From Rhizobium sp. SEMIA4064 (lineage in GTDB: Bacteria > Pseudomonadota > Alphaproteobacteria > Rhizobiales > Rhizobiaceae): a stretch of DNA of 64,000 nt. The notes under the pieces were generated by a model that was not told the DNA's origin, ran no database searches, and was given only the letters and a program-made list of their open reading frames with translations. The stretch lies in the NCBI RefSeq assembly GCF_003025035.1, contig NZ_PYJN01000022.1, positions 62,001 to 126,000 of the forward strand, written 5' to 3'. How positions within the stretch are numbered: the first letter of the stretch is position 1; each line of letters begins with the position of its first letter. Positions 47,067 to 58,454 of this stretch are shown piece after piece. The position numbers and the translations under genes are program-made.

Positions 47067-47558
47067 TTACGAGAGGTTGGAAGACGCGGAGGCAACGCGA
47101 CGATAGACGCCGCTGACGACCTCCTGCCATGTATCGCTGCCGGCGGGCGAGAAAGTGACGCCCATGCGGTAGCAGTCTTCATTTTCGAACTGGAAGAGAG
47201 TGCATTGCGAACCGCGCGGCGAGACCTTGGTCAGGACAAGCTTGTCGTCGATCCATTCGCCGGAGGCCGGCGCGGCGGGCACGAAGCCCACCGTATCGAA
47301 CTGATAAAGCTTGTAGGCCTGATCCGCAGCGTCGAAGCCGAGAATGTTCCGGGCTTCGAACGATGTGCTGCCGTCCCGCATCTGTACGTAGCGCTGTTCG
47401 ACGAAAAATCCGCCGAACAGACACTCGGCCGTGAGCTGCGCGGTTGCCGTTCCTTCCTTCGTCCAGGCCGAAGCCGCGACACGCTCTTCCCCTTCCCAGG
47501 TGCCTGCAAAGGCACCGAGGCGGAGATGAGCAGCCGTTGGAGCGAAGGAAGCAGCCAT
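47067..47558 (-). CDS. DUF1579-like protein between sucC and sucD
   Basis: A 163-residue protein. [20 protein letters not shown], then [34 protein letters not shown] and [16 protein letters not shown] match the lipocalin-like pattern of DUF1579. No signal peptide, so cytoplasmic. It sits 5 bp after the sucC stop and 12 bp before sucD, so it is firmly within the operon. The function is unknown; a role near succinyl-CoA synthetase can only be guessed from position. Confidence 0.8.
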   Translation of the reverse strand: MAASFAPTAAHLRLGAFAGTWEGEERVAASAWTKEGTATAQLTAECLFGGFFVEQRYVQMRDGSTSFEARNILGFDAADQAYKLYQFDTVGFVPAAPASGEWIDDKLVLTKVSPRGSQCTLFQFENEDCYRMGVTFSPAGSDTWQEVVSGVYRRVASASSNLS

Positions 47559-47563
47559 CCCGA

Positions 47564-48757
<1,194 letters not shown>

Positions 48758-48784
48758 GGATTTATCCCTGTTGGAACGCGGAAA

Positions 48785-49849
<1,065 letters not shown>

Positions 49850-49884
49850 TTATTTTTGGATCAGGGATTTCAATCGGTTAGATC

Positions 49885-49915
49885 AAAAATGTCTTACGTA
49901 AACGTAAGACATTTT
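49885..49915 (-). terminator. Long palindromic terminator after zapE
   Basis: AAAATGTCTTACG (49886-49898) and CGTAAGACATTTT (49903-49915) are perfect 13-bp arms with a TAAA loop. On the zapE transcript the stem ends in TTTTT. It lies 12 bp after the zapE stop and separates zapE from mdh. The stem is AT-rich for a terminator, so it may have another role. Confidence 0.7.
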
Positions 49916-49927
49916 GTCACCAAATCG

Positions 49928-51091
49928 TTACTCGGCCGCACGTTTTCCGTGAGTCTGGGCGAGATATTCCGCGCTGCGCATCTCGAAAAGCCGCGATGCG
50001 GTGCGGTCGAACTCGAAGCCTTCGGTGCCGCGCCTTTCGATCAGAAGGTCTTCCGGCATCGCCTCGGCCGACACGAAAAGCCGGACCGAATGATCGTAAA
50101 GCGTGTCGATGAGAATGATGAAACGCTTGGTTTGGTTGCGCTTTTCCGGCCCGAGCTTCGGAACGCGATCGAGAAAGATTGTATCGAACCGTTTGGCGAT
50201 GGCCAGGAAATCGGCCGCACCCAGGGGCTGCTCGCAGAGATCGGCGAAGGAGAAACGCGCCATACGATCGGCGGCAAGCGGCACATGGATCGAACGTCCC
50301 TTCATCGGGATCTCCAGCGGCTGCGCCTTGCGTCCGTGCAGCGCCTGCACCCACGACGCATCCATCGCCATATCCGTGCGCTCGTTGATCGGGATCAAAT
50401 AAACCGGCTGGCTGTTCAGCTTCTCCATGCGGTAATCCGTCGGCGAGTCCAGCGTGACGATATCGACATGACGCTTGAGAAGATCGATGAAGGGCAGGAA
50501 CAGGCCGCGATTGAGGCCGTCACGATAGAGATTGTCCGGCTCGACATTCGACGTGGCAACCAATACGCAGCCGAGTGAAAACAGCTCGGAAAACAGCCGC
50601 GACAGGATCATCGCATCGGCAATATCGGTCACCGTGAATTCGTCGAAGCAAAGCAGCTCTGCCTGACCATAAAGCTCGGCTGCGACCGGCGGCACCGGAT
50701 CGGCCTGCTTGGTCTCGCCGTTCTTGAACTTCAGCCGATGGGCGGCGATGCGGTTATGTACGTCCGCCATGAACTCATGGAAATGCGCCCGGCGTTTTTT
50801 GCTGCATGGCGCCATGCCGAAGAACATGTCCATCAGCATGGTCTTGCCGCGCCCGACACTGCCATGGATATAGAGACCGCGGACGATCTGGGCCGGCTTC
50901 TTGCGCGCCGCAAACATCCAGCCGAGCGCGCTCGATTTGGTCGCCGGTCGTTTCCGCTTGAGATCTGCAAGCACGCGATCGAGGGATTTCGCCACATCCA
51001 TCTGCGCCGAATCCACCTGAAGCGATCCGGAAGCCGTCAGCGTCTTTAGGTGTTCGACGACGCTGATGGAATAGTCGGGCATGGGCTGCAT
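49928..51091 (-). CDS. zapE: AFG1-family ATPase, ZapE-type
   Basis: A 387-residue AAA-type ATPase similar to the division-associated ZapE and mitochondrial AFG1. The N-terminal [13 protein letters not shown] precedes Walker [19 protein letters not shown] (about 87-104), then [16 protein letters not shown] and Walker [20 protein letters not shown]-terminal [21 protein letters not shown] completes it. It lies 63 bp after an Omp19-like gene and ahead of mdh, an arrangement seen in relatives. It may be an inner-membrane or division-site factor. Confidence 0.9.
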   Translation of the reverse strand: MQPMPDYSISVVEHLKTLTASGSLQVDSAQMDVAKSLDRVLADLKRKRPATKSSALGWMFAARKKPAQIVRGLYIHGSVGRGKTMLMDMFFGMAPCSKKRRAHFHEFMADVHNRIAAHRLKFKNGETKQADPVPPVAAELYGQAELLCFDEFTVTDIADAMILSRLFSELFSLGCVLVATSNVEPDNLYRDGLNRGLFLPFIDLLKRHVDIVTLDSPTDYRMEKLNSQPVYLIPINERTDMAMDASWVQALHGRKAQPLEIPMKGRSIHVPLAADRMARFSFADLCEQPLGAADFLAIAKRFDTIFLDRVPKLGPEKRNQTKRFIILIDTLYDHSVRLFVSAEAMPEDLLIERRGTEGFEFDRTASRLFEMRSAEYLAQTHGKRAAE

Positions 51092-51154
51092 GGGGAGATA
51101 CCCGCCTGTGCAAGGAGGAAGCGGCCGGTATGGTCCAACCGCTTCAAAAGAGCT

Positions 51155-51673
51155 TTATCGGCTGAGGCTGAGCGGCTGGCCGGACGCCGTGGAACCGTTG
51201 AAGCGCGAATCGGCCGTCTTGTAGAGCGTGCCGATCTGGCTGCCATCACGGTTCTTCAAGATAACCTGCTTGCCGGAAACTTCCCAGGAACCCATCGTCG
51301 TGAGTTCGCCCGCGCAACCGCGCGTTCCGCCGCGCGAACCACTGCCGAGATTGGTGAGCGTCAGGAACATGTCGCAGCTCGCACCGCCATTGCTGACCTT
51401 CCAGCTACCGACCATGGATTCCTTGGTCACGTCCTGCGCAGAAGCGGCCATCGCCTGCTGTTGCTGCTGATTACCCGCATTCGGCGTATTCGTTGGCGCC
51501 GCAGGAAACTGCGAGGCACCGGTCGTGGGCGGAAGCTGGCTGGATTGGACAGAAGGAACGGGCTGAGCCTGCAGTGGCGCGGCAGAATAATCGTCGTTGT
51601 TGTATGCTGTGCGCTGGCAACCGGCAAGCGACAGACTGATCGCCGCAGCCGTCGCTGCATATCTCAATTGCAT
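51155..51673 (-). CDS. Omp19-like lipoprotein with AprI/Inh inhibitor-type domain
   Basis: A 172-residue lipoprotein. The lipobox LSLAGC places the lipidated cysteine near residue 19. A low-complexity Pro/Gln-rich linker is followed by a lipocalin-like AprI/Inh domain ([20 protein letters not shown] to [17 protein letters not shown]). Brucella Omp19 has the same architecture and inhibits proteases. The third ATG (51673) is chosen because AGGAG is 7-8 bases from it and only 1-2 from the first ATG. Outer-membrane location is likely. Confidence 0.85.
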   Translation of the reverse strand: MQLRYAATAAAISLSLAGCQRTAYNNDDYSAAPLQAQPVPSVQSSQLPPTTGASQFPAAPTNTPNAGNQQQQQAMAASAQDVTKESMVGSWKVSNGGASCDMFLTLTNLGSGSRGGTRGCAGELTTMGSWEVSGKQVILKNRDGSQIGTLYKTADSRFNGSTASGQPLSLSR

Positions 51674-51815
51674 CATCATACTCCTAATTGTCCACCATCG
51701 AGGTTTGCAAACTGGCGCTTAGTTAGGTTGGGATTATCGTATTTCACTTTGGTTAATCAAGTCGCTACACAGCACAAATCGCTAGGGGCCATAGCTCCGC
51801 AAGAATCCGGTCATT

Positions 51816-52622
51816 TCAAGGCTTAACCCGACGAACCTCATCCAGATAGAAATGATTGGCGAGTTCTTGCATCTTTTTATCGCGGTCGGCGTCCTGACGA
51901 AGTTTGCTGGAAAAATCGGAATAACGTGCAAGCGAGCTCGACAAGAATTCCATGAGCGGCGCTGGCGGCGCGCCTTCGCCCATCTCGCGTGTCTCTTTCT
52001 TGAGAGCTACCAATTGCAGAATTGCTGCCCGCATTTTTTCGGCTATGTCGATGTCTTCAAGGCATTCGAGCATGTTCATCGGCGGCAGTTTTGAGAAATC
52101 GGTCTGCCGCATCCACTCCAGCGCTATGGCCGGTCGAATGCCGTAAAGCAACTTTTTTAACCGTACTGGCTCGGCTCCATCGCCCGGCTGGTGCTGTTTC
52201 ATCAGGCCGATATAGTGATGAGCAACCTTTCCCGGCACCATGATCGCTTCCAGCAAAGCGCCAAGACGCTCGCGAAAGCCAGGCTCTTCTTCATAGACAA
52301 GCGGGGATTTCAACCATTCGACAAGAACGGCATTGCCTTTCAGCGCTAGGAGCAGCGCCTTGCGCAAGTCCCAGCCGCCGGTGTCGATGTCTCCCACAAT
52401 GGGAAATTCAATGACATCGCGATGCGGAAACAGGGAAAAATGATCCCGCTCTGGCCTGACATAGACAAAGCGGCAATCATAGTCGCTATCGGGTGACGGG
52501 AACCCCCAGGCTCGGCTTCCGCTTTCGATGGCAAGGCCGATGCGAATGCCTTCAGATTTGACCGAGGCAAGCCGCAAGCGAATTTCAGCTACTGCCTCCG
52601 GCGCAAAGCCTTCCATCGTCAT
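51816..52622 (-). CDS. RlaP-type (YcgL) DNA polymerase beta superfamily nucleotidyltransferase
   Basis: A 268-residue protein. The nucleotidyltransferase core GSRAWGFPSPDSDYDCRFVYV (about 35-55) has the GS-x-DxD signature, followed by VEWLKSPLVYEEEPGF and KKLLYGIRPAIALEWM, typical of the RlaP/YcgL family linked elsewhere to RNA repair. No RNA ligase or Hen1 gene is present nearby. It starts 40 bp after the sdhB stop in the same orientation, so it may be the last gene of the sdh operon. GGGGAT lies about nine bases before the ATG. Confidence 0.75.
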   Translation of the reverse strand: MTMEGFAPEAVAEIRLRLASVKSEGIRIGLAIESGSRAWGFPSPDSDYDCRFVYVRPERDHFSLFPHRDVIEFPIVGDIDTGGWDLRKALLLALKGNAVLVEWLKSPLVYEEEPGFRERLGALLEAIMVPGKVAHHYIGLMKQHQPGDGAEPVRLKKLLYGIRPAIALEWMRQTDFSKLPPMNMLECLEDIDIAEKMRAAILQLVALKKETREMGEGAPPAPLMEFLSSSLARYSDFSSKLRQDADRDKKMQELANHFYLDEVRRVKP

Positions 52623-52662
52623 GCGACTTCGATCCCCATCACCTCGCGATGTCGGGCGCCGG

Positions 52663-53442
52663 TCAGATCCGCCGCTCGACCATCATCTTCTTGATTTCGG
52701 CGATCGCCTTGGCCGGGTTCAGACCCTTGGGGCAGGTCTGGGCGCAGTTCATGATCGTGTGGCAGCGATAAAGGCGGAACGGATCTTCGAGATTGTCGAG
52801 ACGCTCGCCCTTTGCCTCGTCGCGGCTGTCGATCAGCCAGCGATAGGCCTGCAGAAGGACAGCCGGGCCGAGATAACGGTCGCCGTTCCACCAATAGCTC
52901 GGACAGGAGGTCGAGCAGCAGGCGCAGAGGATGCATTCATAAAGGCCGTCGAGCTTCAGACGATCCTCATGGCTCTGCTTCCATTCCTTTGCTGGCGGCG
53001 GCGACACCGTCTTCAGCCAGGGCTCGATCGAGCGATGCTGAGCATAGAAGTTCGTCAGATCCGGCACGAGATCCTTGACGACGGGCATATGCGGCAGCGG
53101 ATAGATTTTCACCGTGCCCTTGATCTCGTCCAGGCCTTTGGTGCAGGCGAGCGTATTGGTGCCGTCGATGTTCATCGCGCAGGAGCCGCAAATGCCTTCG
53201 CGGCAGGAACGGCGCAGCGTCAGCGTCGGGTCGATCTTGTTCTTGATGTAGAGCAGGCCGTCGAGCACCATCGGGCCGCAATCATCGACGTCGATATAAT
53301 AGGTGTCTATGCTCGGGTTCAGGCCGTCGTCCGGGCTCCAGCGATAGACACGGAATTCCCGCGTATTCGTCGCGCCTGCCGGCTTCGGCCAGACCTTGCC
53401 TTCACGCATCTGAGAGTTCTTGGGGAGAGCGAGTTCAACCAT
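52663..53442 (-). CDS. sdhB: Succinate dehydrogenase iron-sulfur subunit
   Basis: A 259-residue protein carrying three clusters. [2Fe-2S] ligands are in [10 protein letters not shown] and LACTK (C80, C85, C88 and about C100), [4Fe-4S] in [12 protein letters not shown] and [3Fe-4S] in [17 protein letters not shown]. It transfers electrons from the SdhA flavin to quinone at the SdhCD membrane domain. It follows sdhA after 17 bp. Confidence 0.98.
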   Translation of the reverse strand: MVELALPKNSQMREGKVWPKPAGATNTREFRVYRWSPDDGLNPSIDTYYIDVDDCGPMVLDGLLYIKNKIDPTLTLRRSCREGICGSCAMNIDGTNTLACTKGLDEIKGTVKIYPLPHMPVVKDLVPDLTNFYAQHRSIEPWLKTVSPPPAKEWKQSHEDRLKLDGLYECILCACCSTSCPSYWWNGDRYLGPAVLLQAYRWLIDSRDEAKGERLDNLEDPFRLYRCHTIMNCAQTCPKGLNPAKAIAEIKKMMVERRI

Positions 53443-53459
53443 GGTCAGTTCCTCTCAGA

Positions 53460-55316
53460 TCAGTACACGCGTGCCTTCGGCTCGATCTTGTGCGGATCGA
53501 TGCCTTCGGCAATCAGGTCGGTATGAACGGGACGATAGTCGAGCTTCACGTCGCCGGCTTCGTTGACCCAGGCGAGCGTATGCTTGCGCCAGTTCTCGTC
53601 GTTGCGGCCGGCGAACTTGCCCTCGGTATAATCCTCGCGGGCATGCGAGCCGCGGCTTTCCTTGCGGGCTTCGGCGCCGTAGATCGTCGTGATGGCGTTG
53701 GCCATCAGATTGTGCAGTTCCAGCGTCTCGACAAGGTCGGAATTCCAGATCAGCGAACGGTCGGTGACCTTGATGTCGGGCAGTTCCTTCCAGATCGCGG
53801 AAAGGCGGCGGCAGCCGGATTCCAGCGATTCCTGCGTACGGAACACGGCGGCGTCTTCCTGCATGGCGCGCTGCATCTTTTCGCGCAGCACCGCCGTCGG
53901 TGTTCCACCGCTGGCATGGCGCAGACCATCGAAGCGCTCCATGATCTTGTCGCAAGCGGCCACATTGACCGGCGGCACCGGACTTGCCCGGTCAATGACC
54001 TGACCGGCGCGGATGGCGGCGGCGCGGCCGAAGACCACGAGGTCGATCAGCGAGTTGGAACCGAGGCGATTGGCGCCGTGCACGGAGGCGCAGCCGGCTT
54101 CACCAACGGCCATCAGACCCGGCAGAACGCGCTCCGGATTATTGCTGTCGGCATTCAGCACTTCACCCCAATAGTTCGTCGGAATGCCGCCCATGTTGTA
54201 GTGAACGGTCGGCAGAACCGGGATCGGCTCGCGGGTCACGTCGACACCGGCGAAGATGCGCGCGCTCTCGGAAATGCCGGGAAGGCGCTCATGCAGCACG
54301 GCCGGATCGAGATGGTCGAGATGCAGGAAGATGTGGTCCTTGCTCTTGCCAACGCCGCGACCCTCGCGGATTTCCAGCGTCATACAGCGCGAAACGACGT
54401 CACGCGAGGCAAGGTCCTTGGCCGACGGCGCATAGCGCTCCATGAAGCGCTCGCCTTCGGAGTTGACGAGATAGCCGCCTTCGCCGCGCGCCCCTTCCGT
54501 GATCAGACAGCCAGAACCGTAGATGCCTGTCGGATGGAATTGCACGAACTCCATGTCCTGCAGAGGCAGGCCGGCGCGGGCAACCATGCCGCCGCCATCG
54601 CCGGTGCAGGTGTGAGCCGAGGTTGCCGAGAAATACGCGCGGCCGTAGCCGCCGGTCGCCAGCACCACCATCTTGGCGGCGAAGCGATGGATCGTGCCAT
54701 CGTCCAGGCACCAGGCGACGACGCCGGTGCAGCGGCTGCCATCGTCGGACATGATCAGATCGAGCGCGAAATATTCGATGAAGAATTCAGCGTTGTTGCG
54801 CAGCGACTGGCCATAAAGCGTATGCAGGATGGCGTGACCGGTGCGGTCGGCTGCGGCGCAGGTGCGTTGCACCGGCGGGCCTTCGCCGTAGTTCTGCATG
54901 TGGCCGCCGAACGGGCGCTGATAGATCTTGCCTTCCTCGTTACGCGAGAACGGCACGCCGTAATGCTCGAGCTCATAGACCGCCTTCGGCGCTTCCATGG
55001 CGAGATACTGCATGGCGTCGACGTCGCCGAGCCAGTCGGAACCCTTGACGGTGTCGTAGAGATGCCACTGCCAGCTATCCGGCGTCATGTTCTGCAGCGA
55101 GGCGGCGATACCGCCCTGGGCTGCGACCGTATGTGAGCGGGTCGGGAATACCTTGGTTATGCAGGCCGTGCGGAAACCCTGCTCGGCCATGCCGAGCGTG
55201 GCGCGGAGGCCCGCGCCGCCGGCGCCGACGACGATCACATCATAGGAGTGATCGACATATTTGTAGGCTTTTCCGTTTTGAGCGGGCCCATTCTGAGGGG
55301 ATGAGTTCGGTGCCAT
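53460..55316 (-). CDS. sdhA: Succinate dehydrogenase flavoprotein subunit
   Basis: The 618-residue catalytic subunit. [19 protein letters not shown] binds FAD, and the histidine in [15 protein letters not shown] carries the covalent [23 protein letters not shown] and the catalytic region [20 protein letters not shown] are intact. It oxidises succinate to fumarate at the inner membrane. sdhD precedes it by 6 bp. Confidence 0.98.
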   Translation of the reverse strand: MAPNSSPQNGPAQNGKAYKYVDHSYDVIVVGAGGAGLRATLGMAEQGFRTACITKVFPTRSHTVAAQGGIAASLQNMTPDSWQWHLYDTVKGSDWLGDVDAMQYLAMEAPKAVYELEHYGVPFSRNEEGKIYQRPFGGHMQNYGEGPPVQRTCAAADRTGHAILHTLYGQSLRNNAEFFIEYFALDLIMSDDGSRCTGVVAWCLDDGTIHRFAAKMVVLATGGYGRAYFSATSAHTCTGDGGGMVARAGLPLQDMEFVQFHPTGIYGSGCLITEGARGEGGYLVNSEGERFMERYAPSAKDLASRDVVSRCMTLEIREGRGVGKSKDHIFLHLDHLDPAVLHERLPGISESARIFAGVDVTREPIPVLPTVHYNMGGIPTNYWGEVLNADSNNPERVLPGLMAVGEAGCASVHGANRLGSNSLIDLVVFGRAAAIRAGQVIDRASPVPPVNVAACDKIMERFDGLRHASGGTPTAVLREKMQRAMQEDAAVFRTQESLESGCRRLSAIWKELPDIKVTDRSLIWNSDLVETLELHNLMANAITTIYGAEARKESRGSHAREDYTEGKFAGRNDENWRKHTLAWVNEAGDVKLDYRPVHTDLIAEGIDPHKIEPKARVY

Positions 55317-55322
55317 CGGTAA

Positions 55323-55703
55323 TTATCCTACGAACGCGATCTTCAGAATGGCGAAGAGACAGAGCCCGGCCACGAAAATCGCGAAGAATGTGTTGAGCAT
55401 GAGAAGGACGATCTTGCTGATCTCGCTGTGGACATAGTCCTCGATGATGACCTGCATGCCGATCCTCATGTGAATGACGCCGGAGATCACCATCAGGCCG
55501 AAGATAACGGCGACGATCGGGTTCGACAGCGCGTGCACGACTTCCGCGTAGGGCGCGCCGGCATAGATCATCAGGAAGATGACAAAGAAGATGATGAGGG
55601 GAACGTTGGCAACGGCGGTCAGGCGCTGACGCCAGAAATGCTCGGTGCCTTCCTTGGCGGAACCAAGACCGCGGACTTTGCCCAGAGGAGTGCGCATATC
55701 CAT
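55323..55703 (-). CDS. sdhD: Succinate dehydrogenase membrane anchor
   Basis: A 126-residue membrane protein with three hydrophobic helices. The heme-ligating histidine is probably in [20 protein letters not shown], a pattern conserved in SdhD. It anchors SdhAB together with SdhC and forms the quinone site. A 65-bp repeat-like gap separates it from sdhC. Confidence 0.93.
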   Translation of the reverse strand: MDMRTPLGKVRGLGSAKEGTEHFWRQRLTAVANVPLIIFFVIFLMIYAGAPYAEVVHALSNPIVAVIFGLMVISGVIHMRIGMQVIIEDYVHSEISKIVLLMLNTFFAIFVAGLCLFAILKIAFVG

Positions 55704-55715
55704 GAGAAATATCCT

Positions 55716-55765
55716 TTAAAGCATGATCCCGAAAGGCGCCTGAGCGCTTCCGAGAGCAATCATGC
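55716..55765. repeat. Rhizobial intergenic repeat fragment between sdhC and sdhD
   Basis: The segment AAGCATGATCCCGAAAGGCG, with AGCGCTTCCGAGAGCAATCA after it, resembles one half of a palindromic repeat common in rhizobia (GCATGATCCCGAAA and its inverse). It occupies the gap between two genes of one operon, where it would be transcribed. Confidence 0.45.
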
Positions 55766-55768
55766 CAA

Positions 55769-56167
55769 TCAAATCAGCCGGATGGCGATGCCGATGATCC
55801 AGACCAGCGCGGTCAGACAGAGCGAACCGACGAGCGTCGCCTTGGCCATCCTGGTCGAGACAGCGGGATCATAGCCGTATCCGAGATCCCAAATAAAATG
55901 CCGGAAGCCGCCAAGCATATGGTGCAGCAGCGCCCAGGTATAGCCGAGCAGAACGAGCCGGCCGATGATCGAACCCATGATCCAGTTGACCAGCTCGAAA
56001 TAGCCCTGGCCGGTCGCCGCCGCGATCAGCCACCAGGCGACCAGCAGCGTGCCGAAATAAAGCGCGCCGCCGGTGATGCGGTGGACAATCGACATGACCA
56101 TGGTGGGAATAAGTTTGTAGACTTGCAAATGCGGCGACAGGGGCCGGTTTTGTGTGACGTTCGCCAT
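55769..56167 (-). CDS. sdhC: Succinate dehydrogenase cytochrome b556 subunit
   Basis: A 132-residue membrane subunit with three hydrophobic helices. RPLSPHLQVYKLIPTMVMSI and VHRITGGALYFGTLL, then the heme histidines in LLHHMLGGFRHFIWDLGYG, are diagnostic. It is the first gene of sdhCDAB, divergent from an exported-protein gene across 311 bp. Confidence 0.96.
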   Translation of the reverse strand: MANVTQNRPLSPHLQVYKLIPTMVMSIVHRITGGALYFGTLLVAWWLIAAATGQGYFELVNWIMGSIIGRLVLLGYTWALLHHMLGGFRHFIWDLGYGYDPAVSTRMAKATLVGSLCLTALVWIIGIAIRLI

Positions 56168-56478
56168 CAGAACCTCGCGGCGTTACGATACGCTTCTATC
56201 CCAGATATCTCCGGGGCAACACACGCTTGGGGGAAGTGCTGTGTGCGTTGCATCAATTGCGACCATTAATCACGGAAAGGCATGTCGACAAGCACAATTG
56301 CTGTCTGCCTTGAATTTAATCGATTCGGATCAGCGGACACTTTTAGCGAGTGCGCAGAAACGACATTCTCCGATTGGCCGCTCGATACGATTTTCCCGCC
56401 AACCGAGTGGACTTGACGTCGCTCTTGAGGCACTCTGCTCTTCATACTTTATTAAGCATTTGGAGCGCGAGGCAACCT
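56168..56478. other. 311-bp intergenic region between sdhC and an exported-protein gene
   Basis: It must contain the sdhCDAB promoter on one side and a promoter for the gene at 56479 on the other. TTGAGG followed 17 bp later by TTTATT near 56424-56452 is a possible weak plus-strand promoter. I see no RNA gene, terminator or clear operator. The ORF reading through its right part (from 56350) has no ribosome site. Confidence 0.4.
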
Positions 56479-56982
56479 ATGGGACGGCATCTTTTCAAGG
56501 CAGCAACGCTCGTCTTAGCGGCAGCCGCCGCCCTGTCGTCCATGTCGGCCTCCGCCGGCGGCTATCATGATGGGTACCGCCCGTTCCGACATCACGGGCC
56601 ATTTCCGCTGCACCCGGCCCGCGTCAGTGCTTTAGCCACGGCGGCCGCCTTTTCGACCGACTATCGCCATGGATATCGGCCGTTCCGCCATCGTGGCCTG
56701 GTTCGGTTGCAACAAATCTCCTGGCCGCAGCACTACGCTCAGCCGCAACCGGCCAGAATCATTCTCATGGATCGGCAATATGCGGCTAACGTCGGCACCT
56801 ATGCGGGCACGGCCGACATGTATCAGGCCGATGGCGGGACCTATATTGTCGGCTATGGCGGCGGCTACGATCCATATCGAGGCGAATCCACTGCGCTGAA
56901 GCCGAGGGCCAAGGTCATCAACGTCAAACGTGCCGGCAATGCCTGCTCCTACGAGGCCGGCGTCTGTGTGATTCGCCCCTGA
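56479..56982 (+). CDS. Exported Gly/His/Tyr-rich protein of unknown function
   Basis: A 167-residue protein with a clear signal peptide (KAATLVLAAAAALSSMSASA, then GGYHDG). The mature part repeats GYHDGYRPFRHHGPFPL and YRHGYRPFRHRGLVRL, two imperfect copies of a GYRPFRH motif, then has a GGGYDPYRGES segment and two cysteines near the end (NACSYEAGVCVIRP). The His-rich repeats may bind metals, which is inference. The ATG at 56479 starts the signal peptide; a longer frame lacks support. Confidence 0.75.
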   Translation: MGRHLFKAATLVLAAAAALSSMSASAGGYHDGYRPFRHHGPFPLHPARVSALATAAAFSTDYRHGYRPFRHRGLVRLQQISWPQHYAQPQPARIILMDRQYAANVGTYAGTADMYQADGGTYIVGYGGGYDPYRGESTALKPRAKVINVKRAGNACSYEAGVCVIRP

Positions 56983-56988
56983 CGGTCG

Positions 56989-57639
56989 TTAGCCGGCAAG
57001 AAAGCGCCAGACCGTCGTCTTCTTGACCTCGCTATCCTCCAGCGCCCGCGTCACCGGCACCTGATAGCTGGCCTCAGCCTCCAGACGATCCTTGGGCAGA
57101 TATGCCCTGCCCGGATCGCCCACCAGCACAAGACGACCCTCTCCCGCCAACTGCCGAAACCATGGAATGAGGCGATCGGCGAAATCGCGATCATAAAAGA
57201 CATCGCCGGCAAGGATGACGTCGGCGTCCGTCATCCGGTCAATGAGATTGTCACCGGTGAAGTCGAGCACGACACCGTTTTCCGTCGCATTCAGCCTTGT
57301 TGCGGTTTCAGCCCAGGGATCGATATCGGCGGCGAGCACATGGCTCGCACCCGCAAGCTTCGCCGCAATCGCGACGAGGCCGGAGCCGCTGGCGAAATCC
57401 AGGACCCGTTTTCCGGCAACCGTATCGGGATGATCGAGCACATAGCGCGCAAGCCCCTGCCCGCCCGCCCAGGCGAAAGCCCAAAACGGCGGCGGCAGAC
57501 CGATCGCCTCGAGTTCTTCCTCCGTCTTCAGCCAGAGATCATGGGCTTCGCTTGCCAGATGCAGTCGGATTTCCGGCACATGCGGCGGCGCCATGAGACT
57601 GGTGTTCGCACGAATGAAACTTTCCGGATCGGTCTTCAA
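56989..57639 (-). CDS. ETF-beta lysine methyltransferase-like SAM-dependent methyltransferase
   Basis: A 216-residue class I methyltransferase. PPPFWAFAWAGGQGLARYVLD (about 49-69), the SAM motif VLDFASGSGLVAIAAKLAGA and ADIDPWAETATRLN, then GDVFYDRDFADRLIPWF and VGDPGRAYLPKDRL closely follow the mammalian ETFBKMT pattern (WAFYWPGGQALxRY, GDPGR). Those enzymes trimethylate lysines on the electron-transfer flavoprotein beta subunit. The assignment to ETF-beta is by motif similarity. It begins a minus-strand group with EVE and YciI genes downstream in the same orientation from 58.4 kb. Confidence 0.8.
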   Translation of the reverse strand: MKTDPESFIRANTSLMAPPHVPEIRLHLASEAHDLWLKTEEELEAIGLPPPFWAFAWAGGQGLARYVLDHPDTVAGKRVLDFASGSGLVAIAAKLAGASHVLAADIDPWAETATRLNATENGVVLDFTGDNLIDRMTDADVILAGDVFYDRDFADRLIPWFRQLAGEGRLVLVGDPGRAYLPKDRLEAEASYQVPVTRALEDSEVKKTTVWRFLAG

Positions 57640-57658
57640 ATCATCCTCGAGCTAAGTG

Positions 57659-58090
57659 TCAGACGGGCGGATTGTCGAGTTCGCCCATGCGGCAGACTTC
57701 GAGATATTCCTCGTCAGTCACCGGCTGCACGGAAAGCCGCATCGACGTGACGAGCGACATCTGCGAAAGTTTCGGATTGGCCTTGATATCCTTCAGCGAG
57801 ACGGGCTTCGGCATGTCGCAAACGGCGCGGATATCCACGCAATCCCAGCGCGGATCGTCCTTGGCGGTCGAATCCGGATGCGACAGCGCGCAGACCTCGA
57901 CAATGCCGACGATCTCAAGCCCGTCATTGGAATGATAGAAGAAGCCCTTGTCGCCGATCTGCATCGCCCGCATGTTGTTGCGGGCGAGATAGTTGCGTAC
58001 GCCGGTCCATTCCGTGCCCTTCTCGCCAGCCTTTTTCTGGGCCTCCCAGGACCAGGAAGACGGCTCGGATTTATACAGCCAATGCGCCAT
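57659..58090 (-). CDS. EVE-domain protein
   Basis: A 143-residue EVE (PUA-like) protein. The N-terminal HWLYKSEPSSWSW, then WTGVRNYLARNNMRAMQIGDKGFFYHSN and VGIVEV fit the thymocyte nuclear protein 1 family, which binds modified bases in DNA or RNA. It lies 3 bp after the YciI-like gene and 19 bp before the methyltransferase gene, suggesting one transcript. Ligand is unknown. Confidence 0.9.
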   Translation of the reverse strand: MAHWLYKSEPSSWSWEAQKKAGEKGTEWTGVRNYLARNNMRAMQIGDKGFFYHSNDGLEIVGIVEVCALSHPDSTAKDDPRWDCVDIRAVCDMPKPVSLKDIKANPKLSQMSLVTSMRLSVQPVTDEEYLEVCRMGELDNPPV

Positions 58091-58093
58091 GTT

Positions 58094-58387
58094 TCATGCC
58101 TCCGGATTGTTGAAGACCCAGTTGAACGGCTTGATCTCGACGCTCTCGAACAGGCCGACCTTTGTATAGGGATCGGCATCGGCGATCGCCTTCGCCGCTT
58201 CGATCGTTTCGGCGCTGACGATGGCGAGGGTGCCATTCGACTTTCCATCCGCATCGAGGAATGGACCCGCCATCTTCAGCGTACCCTCGGCATTGAGCTT
58301 GTTCAGATACTCGAGATGGGCGGGGCGCGTGTCCATGCGGACATTCAGGTGACCGGGCTTGTCCTTGCAGACAAAGGCAAACAGCAT
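58094..58387 (-). CDS. YciI-family protein
   Basis: A 97-residue YCII-domain protein: LFAFVCKDKPGHLNVRMDTR, then PAHLEYLNKLNAEGTLKMAGPFLDADGK and ADADPYTKVGLFESVEIKPF. The His in RPAHLEY and the aspartate in DADPY are the typical dyad. It is the second YciI-type gene in this window. It is followed by the EVE gene after 3 bp; the PIN toxin gene ends 67 bp upstream. Confidence 0.88.
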   Translation of the reverse strand: MLFAFVCKDKPGHLNVRMDTRPAHLEYLNKLNAEGTLKMAGPFLDADGKSNGTLAIVSAETIEAAKAIADADPYTKVGLFESVEIKPFNWVFNNPEA

Positions 58388-58454
58388 GTTTTCATTCTCC
58401 TATGGGAATCAGCAGATCATTGATGGTGATGGATGAAGCCTTGCACGCCGCCAG

